64,000 nt of DNA from Zhongshania aliphaticivorans. GTDB taxonomy: Bacteria > Pseudomonadota > Gammaproteobacteria > Pseudomonadales > Spongiibacteraceae. The notes beneath the pieces were generated by a model. The model did not search any database, was not told where the DNA came from, and worked only from the letters and a program-made list of their open reading frames with translations. This document shows, one piece after another, positions 8,721 through 17,339 of the stretch (the stretch's first letter is position 1; each line of letters opens with the position of its first letter). The DNA lies in the NCBI RefSeq assembly GCF_902705875.1, contig NZ_CACSIK010000001.1:1481994-1545993 (forward strand). The letters are read 5' to 3'. The position numbers were made by a program, and so were the translations under genes.

Positions 8721-9637
8721 TGCAAATATTATCTTCTCGTCCGCTGCATTTTTTGATTATAGGTGTTGCTTTAACATTGCTAAATGATCGTTACACCCTT
8801 TATCAGCAGCGCTACATAACATGCGTTTCCAAGTCACAGTTAGCCGTGTTAGCAACAGATTGGCAGCGTAATACTGCTCAAGAAATGACATTAAATCAGC
8901 TTCGAGAAATTGAACAAGCGGCGTTGGACGAGAATATGTTGGTAAAAGAAGCGATGTTGCAAGGCTTTCATAAGCGGGATCAAGTTGTTATTCAGCGCTT
9001 GTTACGAGACGCTGATTTTTTGGGTATTGCCGGTGGCGTTAAACAAAAAATTGATGCTGTACTTGCCATGGATGTTGCAACGGGTGATGAAGTGATTCGG
9101 CGCCGCTTAGTTCAGTTGCTAAAACATCAAGTACAGGTGTCGAGTGAGGTGCATAGCCCATCAGAACACGAGTTGACGGTCTTGTATCACAGTCGAAAAG
9201 ATCTTGGTGTTGTTCCTTCTAGAATAAGTTTTGAGCACCTGTACTTTGATTCAACTGCTGGCAACGCCAAGGAGAGGGCAGAGCTTGCGCTGAGTGAAGA
9301 AAATGTGGATATGCAAAGTGGCGATGTGTTTTTAGGTGGGAATTATTTTGCCAATATGACAACTACGACGATGGCCTCTACATTTGGTGAGGAATTTCTC
9401 CAAGCTGTAGATATTACATCAGTAGCAAAAGGCGAGTGGTTTGGTCCGTTGCGCTCGCAACATGGTTTTCATTTAGTTCGTATAACTGCTGCAGAAACTG
9501 CATTTCGACGTTCCCAAAAGGAATTGCATACCGAGCTCATTGGCTTGTGGCGAGAAAGTCAGCAAACAAAGCGATGGCAAGAATATGTAGGGCAGTTACG
9601 TGGTCGTTATCGGAATGTGTGTGATGCGAATTATTAG
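8720..9637 (+). CDS. Parvulin-type peptidyl-prolyl isomerase (PpiC/SurA-like), exported
   Basis: 305 residues, with an N-terminal hydrophobic anchor or signal (LHFLIIGVALTLL). A helical N-terminal chaperone-like region is followed by a parvulin-like domain from about residue 160, with the FEHLYFDS strand and the C-terminal GEWFGPLRSQHGFHLVRI segment that marks this fold. It is probably a dedicated foldase for the preceding DUF3604 protein or the following HupE-like membrane protein. It overlaps DUF3604 by one base and the next gene by 14 bases, implying translational coupling. Confidence 0.8.
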   Translation: MQILSSRPLHFLIIGVALTLLNDRYTLYQQRYITCVSKSQLAVLATDWQRNTAQEMTLNQLREIEQAALDENMLVKEAMLQGFHKRDQVVIQRLLRDADFLGIAGGVKQKIDAVLAMDVATGDEVIRRRLVQLLKHQVQVSSEVHSPSEHELTVLYHSRKDLGVVPSRISFEHLYFDSTAGNAKERAELALSEENVDMQSGDVFLGGNYFANMTTTTMASTFGEEFLQAVDITSVAKGEWFGPLRSQHGFHLVRITAAETAFRRSQKELHTELIGLWRESQQTKRWQEYVGQLRGRYRNVCDANY

Positions 9638-10634
9638 TTGTTTACTCTTGTTGTTTGGTCTTAGCTCTGGCGCTAATGCGCACAAGCTCGCTCCGTCATT
9701 ACTTGAGCTACGGCAATTGCCGAGTGGCATAATTAGTGTGTGGTGGAAAACCCCCGTCCTTGCTGTTGCATCGCCATCGGTAGTTCTTCCATCGTCTTGT
9801 CAGCGTATTGGAGGTATTAAACAGGAGGTGGTAGATAATGCAATTGAGCGCCGTTATTCCATATCGTGTAGTGGTGAGTCCTCTTTGGTTTTCTCTATTA
9901 ATGGTTTAGCTGCATCGCGGTCTGCGGCTTTACTGCGCTGGTATGGTGATGGTGGGCAGCAGCAAAAGTTACTAAGGTCTGATGAGGATAGTTTTTCGCC
10001 TGAAGACAGTGCTGATCACGGGTCAACTGTTGTGCAATTCACGGCGTTAGGCGTTGAGCATATTCTTATTGGGATAGATCATTTGTTGTTTGTTTTAGGT
10101 TTATTGCTGGTGGCACAGAGACGAAAAAGGTTATTTGTTTGGGTTAGTGCTTTTACGGTTGGTCACAGTATTACTTTATTCATGGTGAGTCTTGGTTATA
10201 TTCCACATTGGCCGAATGTGGCTGAATGGCTTATTGCGGCGAGTGTTTTTGCTATGGCGCTGTACGCAGAGGTAGACAGGGCTGGACGGCAGTATGGCAA
10301 GGTTTTTGTTATGGTTGTCGGTGCCTTTGGCTTATTGCATGGATTGGGTTTTGCGTCTGTCTTAGCTGAGCTTGCCGTACCCAGCGGTAAAATGTTACCA
10401 GCACTTCTTGGTTTTAATATTGGCATTGAGCTGGGGCAGTTGCTGTTCTTGGCGGGGGTATCGTTGATTCTGTTGTTTTGGCAGCGTTTGCTGTTTATCT
10501 CGCCGAACGTGTTACAAAGGTCTTCCAGTGTTGCACGAGGTACCACCGTTTATGTCATGGGGTCGGTGGCTTCATACTGGATGATTGACCGAGGCCTCTC
10601 CGTGTTCGAGGCCGCGGTCATGGGTGCTTATTAG
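9624..10634 (+). CDS. HupE/UreJ-family membrane protein
   Basis: About 336 residues. A signal peptide (cleavage near ANA-HKLAP) leads into a periplasmic N-terminal domain of ~110 residues. Six to seven membrane helices follow with the HupE/UreJ signature: GVEHILIGIDHLLFVLGLLL, FTVGHSITLF, LLHGLGFASVL and NIGIELGQL. The family includes Ni/Co permease-like proteins, and the conserved His/Asp residues in helices fit metal handling. Possible starts are GTG 9600, ATG 9615, GTG 9621 and ATG 9624; I chose 9624 because it gives the cleanest signal peptide and overlaps the preceding stop. Its stop directly abuts the stop of the convergent lipoprotein gene. I infer that it supplies or exports metal for the DUF3604 enzyme. 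Confidence 0.8.
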   Translation: MRIISCLLLLFGLSSGANAHKLAPSLLELRQLPSGIISVWWKTPVLAVASPSVVLPSSCQRIGGIKQEVVDNAIERRYSISCSGESSLVFSINGLAASRSAALLRWYGDGGQQQKLLRSDEDSFSPEDSADHGSTVVQFTALGVEHILIGIDHLLFVLGLLLVAQRRKRLFVWVSAFTVGHSITLFMVSLGYIPHWPNVAEWLIAASVFAMALYAEVDRAGRQYGKVFVMVVGAFGLLHGLGFASVLAELAVPSGKMLPALLGFNIGIELGQLLFLAGVSLILLFWQRLLFISPNVLQRSSSVARGTTVYVMGSVASYWMIDRGLSVFEAAVMGAY

Positions 10635-11456
10635 TTATTGACTAGCTTGATTACCTTCTGCCTCTGGTGTGTTTTCAGGCGGCTTTTTACCTGGATAGTT
10701 TTTCATTGTGATAAGAGGGTGGAATGCTAGCTCGATACCTTCTTCGATATTACTGCTGCGACTCAGTATTTTTTTGCGCCTTACGAAACCTTTATCAGAT
10801 TTTCTACTATCAATGCTGTGTAGCGTATCAATTCCTCCGCGACTGGAAAACAACGGTTTGCCTTCGGTTGAGTAAATGGTGATTGCCAATGAAGCGCCCT
10901 TGATAATCTGTGACCAATTAAACTCGGTAGAGACACTGGACGACGCCCCCTCAGTTGCTGGCTCACGAGATATACCATACCAGCGCGCGTAGTGCTTCAT
11001 ACTTGGGCTGTGTTGTACGTCGTGTTCAATGAGGTCAGTAAAAATAACGGCGTCGATATCTTTCTGGCCTTGCAGGCTTTGCAGTGTTGTTGCCATGACT
11101 TTTTGCCAGCCTTCTCGGTCAACCTTACCGGTTGTTGGGTCGTAAAAGTTTCCATAGGTTAGCAGCGCTTGTTGCCATGCGTTGTTGAAAAGGTGAGTTG
11201 GCGCAAGGCTAATACCGTTTGCTTCAAGATAATCTTTTATCATGCCGTCTACTTTGTCCACGCTGTCACGTAATACCGAGCGAGTAGGCTCACCGCTAAC
11301 GTTCACGGTAGCTAAGATAACTTTCTTAATCGGCTTTTGTTGGATATCCTCTTGGCTGATAAAATAGTCATAAGTGGTTGGGTTATAATCTGTTGAGCTA
11401 CAGCCTGTGGCTAAAACAGCTGCGAAAAGAGTAAGTATAAACAGAGAACGTCGCAC
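10635..11456 (-). CDS. Outer-membrane lipoprotein, function unknown
   Basis: 273 residues with a lipoprotein signal (RRSLFILTLFAAVLATGC, lipobox LATGC) and no aspartate directly after Cys, compatible with outer-membrane sorting. The body is a mixed alpha/beta protein with segments such as KKVILATVNVSGEPTR and DIDAVIFTDLIEHDV, reminiscent of lipoproteins that report on or bind envelope components. No family recognised. The frame extends to 11525, but the GTG at 11456 begins the lipoprotein signal and has AAAGGG about 8 bases upstream. The last ~20 residues are Pro/Glu-rich and probably disordered. Its TAA is immediately adjacent to the HupE stop, with no spacer. Confidence 0.65.
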   Translation of the reverse strand: MRRSLFILTLFAAVLATGCSSTDYNPTTYDYFISQEDIQQKPIKKVILATVNVSGEPTRSVLRDSVDKVDGMIKDYLEANGISLAPTHLFNNAWQQALLTYGNFYDPTTGKVDREGWQKVMATTLQSLQGQKDIDAVIFTDLIEHDVQHSPSMKHYARWYGISREPATEGASSSVSTEFNWSQIIKGASLAITIYSTEGKPLFSSRGGIDTLHSIDSRKSDKGFVRRKKILSRSSNIEEGIELAFHPLITMKNYPGKKPPENTPEAEGNQASQ

Positions 11457-11525
11457 AATAGGCCCTTTTTTATTGAAAATGCCAGCGCATTCTAGCAATG
11501 GCGGTAGATGATGAGAAGTAAACAT

Positions 11526-12305
11526 ATGCCCAGGTCGGTAAGATTACATACAGAAGTCAGTGGTAGTGGGTCTAATAACGTTGTTCTGTTACATGGATTA
11601 TTTGGCTCGGCAAGTAATTTGCTTGGTGTGGCGCGTAGTTTAGAGCCTTATTTTACCGTTATTCGTATGGATCTCCGTAATCATGGTAAATCTGAACACA
11701 GTGATCAGATGGATATTCCTGTTATGGCGGATGATGTGGTCGCCGCAATGGACATGCTGAATATTTCTAAGGCGCATTTTCTCGGACATTCACTAGGTGG
11801 AAAAGTTGCTATGCAAGTAGCGATAACGCACCCAGAAAGGACTGGGCGATTAATCGTGGCGGACATCGCACCAGTGCGCTATGGTCGAGGTCACGATGCG
11901 ATCATTACATCTTTACTGGCACTTGAATTACGCGCCTTAAAAAACCGAGAGCAAGCGGACCAAGCCTTGTTAAAGGATGTGCCTGAAATTGCGGTAAGGC
12001 AGTTTTTGCTTAAAAACTTAATGCGTGATGGTAAGGATGGCTGGGCGTGGAGAATGAATTTGCCAGTCATCGCTGAACTATATGATAACTTGCGTGATGC
12101 GCCTTCCTCAGAAATATTTGGCGGGCCAACTTTGTTTATTCGGGGTGAGTTATCACCTTATATTCGAGATGAAAATCGAGTGCCGATGATGCGTCAATTT
12201 CCAGATATGTATTTGGAAACAATCCCCGGTGCAGGGCACTGGTTACACGCAGAATACCCAGCCATTTTTAATGGCCTAGTTGGTGAGTTTTTACGTGCTG
12301 ACTGA
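11526..12305 (+). CDS. Alpha/beta-hydrolase esterase, YbfF-like
   Basis: 259-residue cytoplasmic esterase. Visible are the oxyanion segment LLHGLFGS, the strand-turn RMDLRNHGKS, the nucleophile elbow GHSLGGK (Ser) and the C-terminal catalytic His in GAGHWLHAEYP, with the YbfF-type DIAPVRYGRGHD and QFLLKNLMR segments. E. coli YbfF hydrolyses acyl-CoA-like esters in vitro. Starts at 11508 and 11526 are both possible; I chose 11526 because the distance to LLHGLFGS then matches YbfF, with GAGAAG upstream. Divergent from the lipoprotein gene with a short shared promoter region. Confidence 0.85.
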   Translation: MPRSVRLHTEVSGSGSNNVVLLHGLFGSASNLLGVARSLEPYFTVIRMDLRNHGKSEHSDQMDIPVMADDVVAAMDMLNISKAHFLGHSLGGKVAMQVAITHPERTGRLIVADIAPVRYGRGHDAIITSLLALELRALKNREQADQALLKDVPEIAVRQFLLKNLMRDGKDGWAWRMNLPVIAELYDNLRDAPSSEIFGGPTLFIRGELSPYIRDENRVPMMRQFPDMYLETIPGAGHWLHAEYPAIFNGLVGEFLRAD

Positions 12306-12380
12306 TGGCTAGTATTCGGGCAGGGAATTGTAATAACTGTCATGTATGTGTGCTAAAAAGGCCGAACTAGAGGAGGGTGT

Positions 12381-13247
12381 ATGATCCGAACCATCACTGA
12401 GGCCTTATTTTCTGAATTGCCAAAAGACACCTTATATCATTACACCTCCTTAAGTGGAGTACTTGGAATTATTGGTAGCCGGAGCCTGTGGGCAAGCGAC
12501 ATCCGTTATATGAATGACTCTGCTGAGTTACGTCATACCGCTGACCTCGTATCGAGCGAGGTTGCACGGAGAATAAATGAGGGGCACCCGCGTCCTTATT
12601 TATTAACCTGCTTCTTAGACTGGGTAAGGCACCGCATTACCAATGGCCATATTTTGTTTGGTGCTTCTTTTCGCTCAAATGGTAATTTACTGAGTCAATG
12701 GCGGGGTTATAGTGCGGTTGGGAAAGGAGCTAGTCTTGGCTTTAATCCCGTTACGGTAGCGGCATGTGCAGAGAAACAGCAATTCAGAATGGGCCGGTGT
12801 ATCTATGACCGGCAGGAGCAACTGGCACTCATTAACAAAGTGCTAGATTCTGTGGAGGTCCTTGCTGATGGCATTGCCGATGGTGTGGAGCGAGAAATTT
12901 ACCATCAGCTATTTGAACATTTAGAAAGTGATTTACTGCGTTTGGCGGCCATATTAAAGCACCCATCGTTTGAAGAGGAACAAGAATGGCGGTTAGTTTC
13001 TCCTGTGGTATCTGATTATCAGCATGCTTCGGTTAATTTCCGTGAAGGTCGCAGCATGCTGGTTCCCTATATTAAATTTTCTCTGGTCTCTGGTGATAAC
13101 GGCGCTGTTGATTTGGATCACGTTTATTTGGGGCCGACACCTAATATTAGTTTGTCGATGAACTCCATGAAAATGTGCCTTGCTAAGCATGGGATCCGTC
13201 CTGATCGAGGGATTGAATACTGCCAAATTCCCTATCGACAGAACTGA
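12381..13247 (+). CDS. DUF2971-domain protein
   Basis: 288 residues. The N-terminal LYHYTSLSGVLGIIGSRSLWASDIRYMNDSAEL and the downstream ASFRSNGNLLSQWRGY and ASLGFNP segments are hallmarks of DUF2971. EEEQEWRLV near residue 195 is the conserved C-terminal motif. The family is found scattered in accessory regions and its Tyr-Thr/Trp pattern resembles ADP-ribosyltransferase-like folds; activity is not established. AGAGGAGG lies 9 bases before the ATG. Stand-alone gene with no toxin/antitoxin or phage neighbours visible. Confidence 0.8.
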   Translation: MIRTITEALFSELPKDTLYHYTSLSGVLGIIGSRSLWASDIRYMNDSAELRHTADLVSSEVARRINEGHPRPYLLTCFLDWVRHRITNGHILFGASFRSNGNLLSQWRGYSAVGKGASLGFNPVTVAACAEKQQFRMGRCIYDRQEQLALINKVLDSVEVLADGIADGVEREIYHQLFEHLESDLLRLAAILKHPSFEEEQEWRLVSPVVSDYQHASVNFREGRSMLVPYIKFSLVSGDNGAVDLDHVYLGPTPNISLSMNSMKMCLAKHGIRPDRGIEYCQIPYRQN

Positions 13248-13266
13248 GCCCAACACAGCTTTATAT

Positions 13267-14868
13267 CTAGTTATTTTTTTTAGCTAAGATGAAATCGGCG
13301 CAGCGTTCTCCGATAAGCACAGCGGTAGCATTGGTGTTACCTGAAATGAGTGTAGGCATAATAGAAGCGTCAGCCACTCTCAATCCTTCAATACCATGAA
13401 CTTTTAAGTGATTGTCTACGACGGCCATATCGTCGTTGCCCATTTTACATGTGCCAACGGGGTGATATACCGATTCCCCTGTATTACGAATAAAATTTAG
13501 AATTTCCTCATCACTTTGGATTTCAGGTCCAGGAATCAGTTCTTCACGACGGTGTTCATTAAAGACGGGGGCTTCGAAAATTTCCCGCGTTTTACGTACG
13601 GCGGCAATCATTTTCTGTTGATCTTCTTTTTCAGCTAAATAGTTATGTAAAAGCGCAGGAGCGTCAGCTGGGTCATTGCTGCGAATATGTACATAACCCC
13701 GGCTTTTGGGCCGCAAATAACAGACTGTGGCCGTCGTACCCGGTACAGTGAGCATACGCCCATTTTCGTCTTGTGTGCCTGCGGCTGGTGTAAAATGGAT
13801 TTGCGCATCAGGACGAGTTTCATTCTCGTTCGTTTTAAAGAATACACCGACTTGCGCTGCTGGGTGTGTCAACATGCCTTTGCGCTTAAAGGCTAGTTTG
13901 GTAAAGGTGGAAATCATCGCGAAAGGGCGGGACTCTTCGTAAAACGTTTTTAATCCTGCGAAGGAACGCTGGGTATTGACGGTCATATGATCTTGTAAAT
14001 TTTCGCCTACCCCCTTTAACGCGGTATGCACCTTAATACTGTGCTGTTGCAATACCTCGGGGTTACCAATTCCGGATAGTTCTAGCAGCTGGGGTGAATT
14101 AATCGTACCGCCACATAAAATTATTTCGCGGCGACAGCGCGCTGTGAATTGCTTACCATCTTTGCTGTATCTCAGTGCAGTGGCTTTGTTACCTTGAAAC
14201 TCAATTCGGCTTGCCAGAGCTCCTGTGATGACGTTGAGGTTGGCTCTTTTCATTGCTGGTTTTAGGTAGGTTTTAGCCGTGCTTTGACGCAGCCCATTGC
14301 GAATATTAACTTGATAAAAACCGGCGCCTTCTTGATTTTCACCGTTAAAGTCACTGTTTGCAGGTATTCCGGATTCTGTTGCTGCTTGGATATACATCTC
14401 TGCAAGCTCATATTTGTCTTTGACATCTTCTACCCAAAGTTGCCCCTGACCACCGTGATATTCAGTCTCTCCGTTGGTATTCATTTCACAACGTTTGAAT
14501 ATGGGTAGTAGGTCATCGTAAGCCCAGCCCGTATTGCCTAGTTCGGCCCAGTGATCGTAATCTTCACGTTGGCCACGGATATATACCATGCCGTTAATAG
14601 AACTGGAGCCCCCTAACAATTTGCCTCGGGGCTGATCAATGCAGCGATTGTTCATGTGTGGCTCAGGTTCACTTTTATAACACCAGCTGAACTGAGGGTT
14701 TTTCATGGTGAAAGCAAACCCAAGGGGTATGTGAACCATAGGGTGGCTGTCTTTTCCACCAGCTTCTAGAACTAATACGGTATGTTCGCCACTTTCGGAC
14801 AGGCGGCTAGCTAAGGCGCAGCCGGCAGATCCGGCTCCGACGATAATATAATCGTAATGAGTGCGCAT
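13267..14868 (-). CDS. GMC-family FAD-dependent alcohol/choline dehydrogenase
   Basis: 533 residues. The N-terminal FAD dinucleotide motif is GAGSAGCALASRLSE, with LVLEAGG after it. The GMC signature 1 segment PRGKLLGGSSSINGMVYIRGQ and signature 2 GGTINSPQLLELSGIG are present, and the C-terminal active-site part contains YHPVGTCKMG and SGNTNATAVLIGERCADFI. The sequence is of the AlkJ/BetA-like group that oxidises alcohols to aldehydes and passes electrons to the respiratory chain. Length is normal. No betaine genes are nearby, so a medium-chain or aromatic alcohol is as likely as choline. Confidence 0.9.
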   Translation of the reverse strand: MRTHYDYIIVGAGSAGCALASRLSESGEHTVLVLEAGGKDSHPMVHIPLGFAFTMKNPQFSWCYKSEPEPHMNNRCIDQPRGKLLGGSSSINGMVYIRGQREDYDHWAELGNTGWAYDDLLPIFKRCEMNTNGETEYHGGQGQLWVEDVKDKYELAEMYIQAATESGIPANSDFNGENQEGAGFYQVNIRNGLRQSTAKTYLKPAMKRANLNVITGALASRIEFQGNKATALRYSKDGKQFTARCRREIILCGGTINSPQLLELSGIGNPEVLQQHSIKVHTALKGVGENLQDHMTVNTQRSFAGLKTFYEESRPFAMISTFTKLAFKRKGMLTHPAAQVGVFFKTNENETRPDAQIHFTPAAGTQDENGRMLTVPGTTATVCYLRPKSRGYVHIRSNDPADAPALLHNYLAEKEDQQKMIAAVRKTREIFEAPVFNEHRREELIPGPEIQSDEEILNFIRNTGESVYHPVGTCKMGNDDMAVVDNHLKVHGIEGLRVADASIMPTLISGNTNATAVLIGERCADFILAKKNN

Positions 14869-14957
14869 AGTTGATATCCGGTTTTGTTCCGCTTTATTGC
14901 TGTCGCAGAAATGTTTTTATTAGGATTAAGATACGACAACGGGAGGCAGGATGTAAG

Positions 14958-15746
14958 TTATAGTTTTGTAACCTTTTGGTGTTGCCATTCATCGGGTAGA
15001 ACATGCTGCCAATTAAAACGCGTCATTAGACTAGAAAAGCAGGGGTCTATGGGAGCATTTATGGTGATATTTTTCTTGGTTTTGGGGTGCAAGAAACGCT
15101 GTTGTGTGGCATGTAGTAGCAGTCTAGGGCACTGAAGTTGCTCTGCGAAATAGCGATTGTGGCGTCCTCGCCCATACTTTGCGTCGCCAATTATAGGGTG
15201 AGATATATGCTTTAAATGGCGGCGTAATTGATGGCGTCGTCCAGTTTGAGGCTGTAATGCAAGAAGCGAATAACGCGATTGGGGGTAGGTTTCAATTTCA
15301 GCCTTGAGTTGATGCTGAGCTAATAGTTGAAAGTCGGTGATGGCAGCTTGAGGGGCTGCTGGTTTGCTTTTTGTAATGCGACTGTCTCTAACTTCTGGCA
15401 AATCATGGTCTATATGTCCGTCTGTTGGGCAGTATCCACGCACCACAGCAAGGTATGTTTTGACAATGTGGTGGCTACTGAATAATTCCCCAAGCTCTTT
15501 GGCAGCCTGCGGGTTGAGGCCAAAAAGTAGAACCCCAGAGGTTGGCTTGTCTAAGCGATGGGCGGGATAGACGTATTGCCCTATTTGATCCCGTAGAAGC
15601 TGGATGGCAAAGCGCGTTTCATGGCGATCAATTGGGCTGCGATGCACCAAAAGGCCGTTAGGCTTGTTAATGGCAATTAGGTCTTCGTCTTGATATAGGA
15701 TTTCAAGTTGTTCCGCTGGCGTGGAAATATGGTCAGTTTCTTGCAT
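14958..15746 (-). CDS. truC: tRNA pseudouridine(65) synthase TruC
   Basis: 262-residue RluA-family pseudouridine synthase. LEILYQDEDLIAINKPNGLLVHRS matches the start of TruC, and the catalytic Asp lies in AHRLDKPTSGVLLFG. LQPQTGRRHQLRRHLKHISHPIIGD is the RNA-binding motif of the family. No S4 domain precedes the catalytic domain, as expected for TruC, which modifies U65 of tRNA-Ile and tRNA-Asp. Starts divergently from the SRPBCC gene and ends about 90 bases before the GMC gene start. Confidence 0.9.
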   Translation of the reverse strand: MQETDHISTPAEQLEILYQDEDLIAINKPNGLLVHRSPIDRHETRFAIQLLRDQIGQYVYPAHRLDKPTSGVLLFGLNPQAAKELGELFSSHHIVKTYLAVVRGYCPTDGHIDHDLPEVRDSRITKSKPAAPQAAITDFQLLAQHQLKAEIETYPQSRYSLLALQPQTGRRHQLRRHLKHISHPIIGDAKYGRGRHNRYFAEQLQCPRLLLHATQQRFLHPKTKKNITINAPIDPCFSSLMTRFNWQHVLPDEWQHQKVTKL

Positions 15747-15882
15747 TTTATTTTGCCGTTTTAGATGAAGACTTTGTCATGTTTACATTCTTGCCTTGTT
15801 TAAGAATTGAGGCGGGTGTTAGATTCCCGAATATTGGACAGTTAGCTAAATCGGTGAGAAACCACTTTATCGGAGAAATCAC

Positions 15883-16389
15883 GTGGTAAATAAATATCTA
15901 TGCAAAACCGTTGATATGACATTTTTTGATACAGCTCCATTTCGTTATATCGCAGAAGTAGAGGTGAAAGCCAGTGCTGAAGATGTTTTTGCGTCATTTG
16001 AAAACGCTGATGACTGGCCACGGTGGGCTATGCCTATTCAAAAGGTGGAGTGGACTGCTCCAACGCCCTTTGGTATAGGTACAACTCGTACCGTTAGCAT
16101 GGTTGGTGGCCTTGTTGGTTATGAGGAATTTATCGCGTGGGAACCTGGCCGGGAAATGGCTTTTTGTTTTACTCACGGTAGTAAAGATAATATTGAATCA
16201 TTTGCAGAACGTTATGAGGTCAGCGTGGTTAATGAACAGTATTGTCGGGTGCGATGGACGATGGCAATGAAGCCTAAAGGGTTTAGTAAATATTTTCTTC
16301 CTGTTTTTAGTCCTGCCATGCACTTGTGGGTGAAGGTGTTGTTGCGCAAATTTGCTCGTTTAGTGGAAGGTCGCCGTGCGTCAGCTTAA
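15883..16389 (+). CDS. SRPBCC (START/Bet v1-like) family protein
   Basis: 168 residues. From residue ~20 the protein reads as a polyketide-cyclase/dehydrase-type SRPBCC domain: IAEVEVKASAEDVFASFENADDWPRWAMPIQKVEW, then GTTRTVSMVGG and FIAWEPGREMAFCFTHG, ending in an amphipathic helix. Such domains bind hydrophobic ligands; ligand unknown. Start GTG 15883 has GGAG 9 bases before; ATG 15916 is an alternative that would trim 11 poorly conserved residues. Stand-alone gene convergent with ytfJ. Confidence 0.8.
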   Translation: MVNKYLCKTVDMTFFDTAPFRYIAEVEVKASAEDVFASFENADDWPRWAMPIQKVEWTAPTPFGIGTTRTVSMVGGLVGYEEFIAWEPGREMAFCFTHGSKDNIESFAERYEVSVVNEQYCRVRWTMAMKPKGFSKYFLPVFSPAMHLWVKVLLRKFARLVEGRRASA

Positions 16390-16410
16390 GCGACCTTAAT
16401 AAGCGCTTAA
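16386..16410. terminator. Possible weak terminator between convergent genes
   Basis: 7-bp inverted repeat TTAAGCG/CGCTTAA (16386-16392 with 16404-16410) spanning the two stop codons of the SRPBCC and ytfJ genes, followed on the plus strand by ATTTTACTTTTT. Weak stem; low confidence. Confidence 0.35.
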
Positions 16411-16976
16411 ATTTTACTTTTTGCTATTTCTTCGTCAAGTAGCGTGATGATGGTGTTGATGTCATCATCATTAAGCTTGCCTTGTTTTAGATAGCGAATT
16501 TCGCCGTTGAGATCGACCAAGATAATAGCAACGGTTCCCTTTTTTAATTGCCAAGCATCTAGTCCGCGCCCCTCGTCATCGGCAACCAGTATCGCTTGAG
16601 GGTGTTCGCGCTTGTTCTTTTCAAGCTCATTACTTACTAAGCCTGAGGTACCCCAAAGTGCGTCGTTTAGGTTTATGATGCTAATTGATTGAAAACTATC
16701 AGGCTCGTAATTATTTTCATCCAAGCGCTTTTTCAGCGGGGCGATAATAGAGTCTGAAGACATTCTTGCGGCCAAATGAAAAATCAATGCCGGAGTACCG
16801 GTAGTTATTTGGTTTGTAGACCAAGGTTGATGTTGCACCTCTTTTCCGTCTATTAATAACTCACCTTTCGATGGCACATCTAAGCTGGGAAGGTTTCCTC
16901 CAAGCTCTAAAGCATTACTTAGCACTGGTAATGCTAAAAGAGAGAGGCTTAGTACAATATTTTTAATTGCTGACAT
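16407..16976 (-). CDS. ytfJ: YtfJ-family periplasmic thioredoxin-fold protein
   Basis: 189 residues with a signal peptide (cleavage near SNA-LELGG). The mature protein follows E. coli YtfJ closely in layout: GELLIDGKEVQHQPWST, a thioredoxin-like strand PALIFHLAARMSS, IINLNDALWGTSGLV, LEKNKREHPQAILVADDEG, DAWQLKKGTVAIILVDLNGEIRYLKQGKL. Redox CxxC is absent, as in the family. Function is not established. Preceded upstream by 360 bases without genes. Confidence 0.85.
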   Translation of the reverse strand: MSAIKNIVLSLSLLALPVLSNALELGGNLPSLDVPSKGELLIDGKEVQHQPWSTNQITTGTPALIFHLAARMSSDSIIAPLKKRLDENNYEPDSFQSISIINLNDALWGTSGLVSNELEKNKREHPQAILVADDEGRGLDAWQLKKGTVAIILVDLNGEIRYLKQGKLNDDDINTIITLLDEEIAKSKI

Positions 16977-17339
16977 ACAGAGTACCTAGTTTATTAGGAT
17001 TGGGTAATTTCGCTCAGAATACCATAGGCTTGTAGACCATAAGATGACGCTTAGTTCATACTTGTTAACGACTCTATTTGGGTACCCATCTTACAAGTTT
17101 TAAATGAACCCCAACTGAATAAGTTAGAGTAATTAGTTCCTTAGGGTATTAATCCGTATTGATGAACCTTTTTACATTCTGGCTGCCGATAATAGGACGT
17201 TGATGGTGTTTGTTATTTTTTTGCAAACAACAGTTATTAACTCACCATTTTACGTATCACTATATTCATCTACGACAACTTAGCTATTTCCTTAGTCAGT
17301 TGCAGCGCCTCCCTCATCGTTGCAATTGGCTTTTTTTGT
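16977..17339. other. Intergenic region, no gene seen
   Basis: 363 bases between ytfJ and the K+ channel gene, both on the minus strand. It must hold the ytfJ promoter and the end of the bioA-channel transcript. An imperfect hairpin TGCAGCG/CGTTGCA (about 17300-17326) precedes an A-tract on the minus strand and could be a terminator for the channel gene. A 74-codon plus-strand frame here overlaps the channel gene and has no coding character. Confidence 0.4.
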
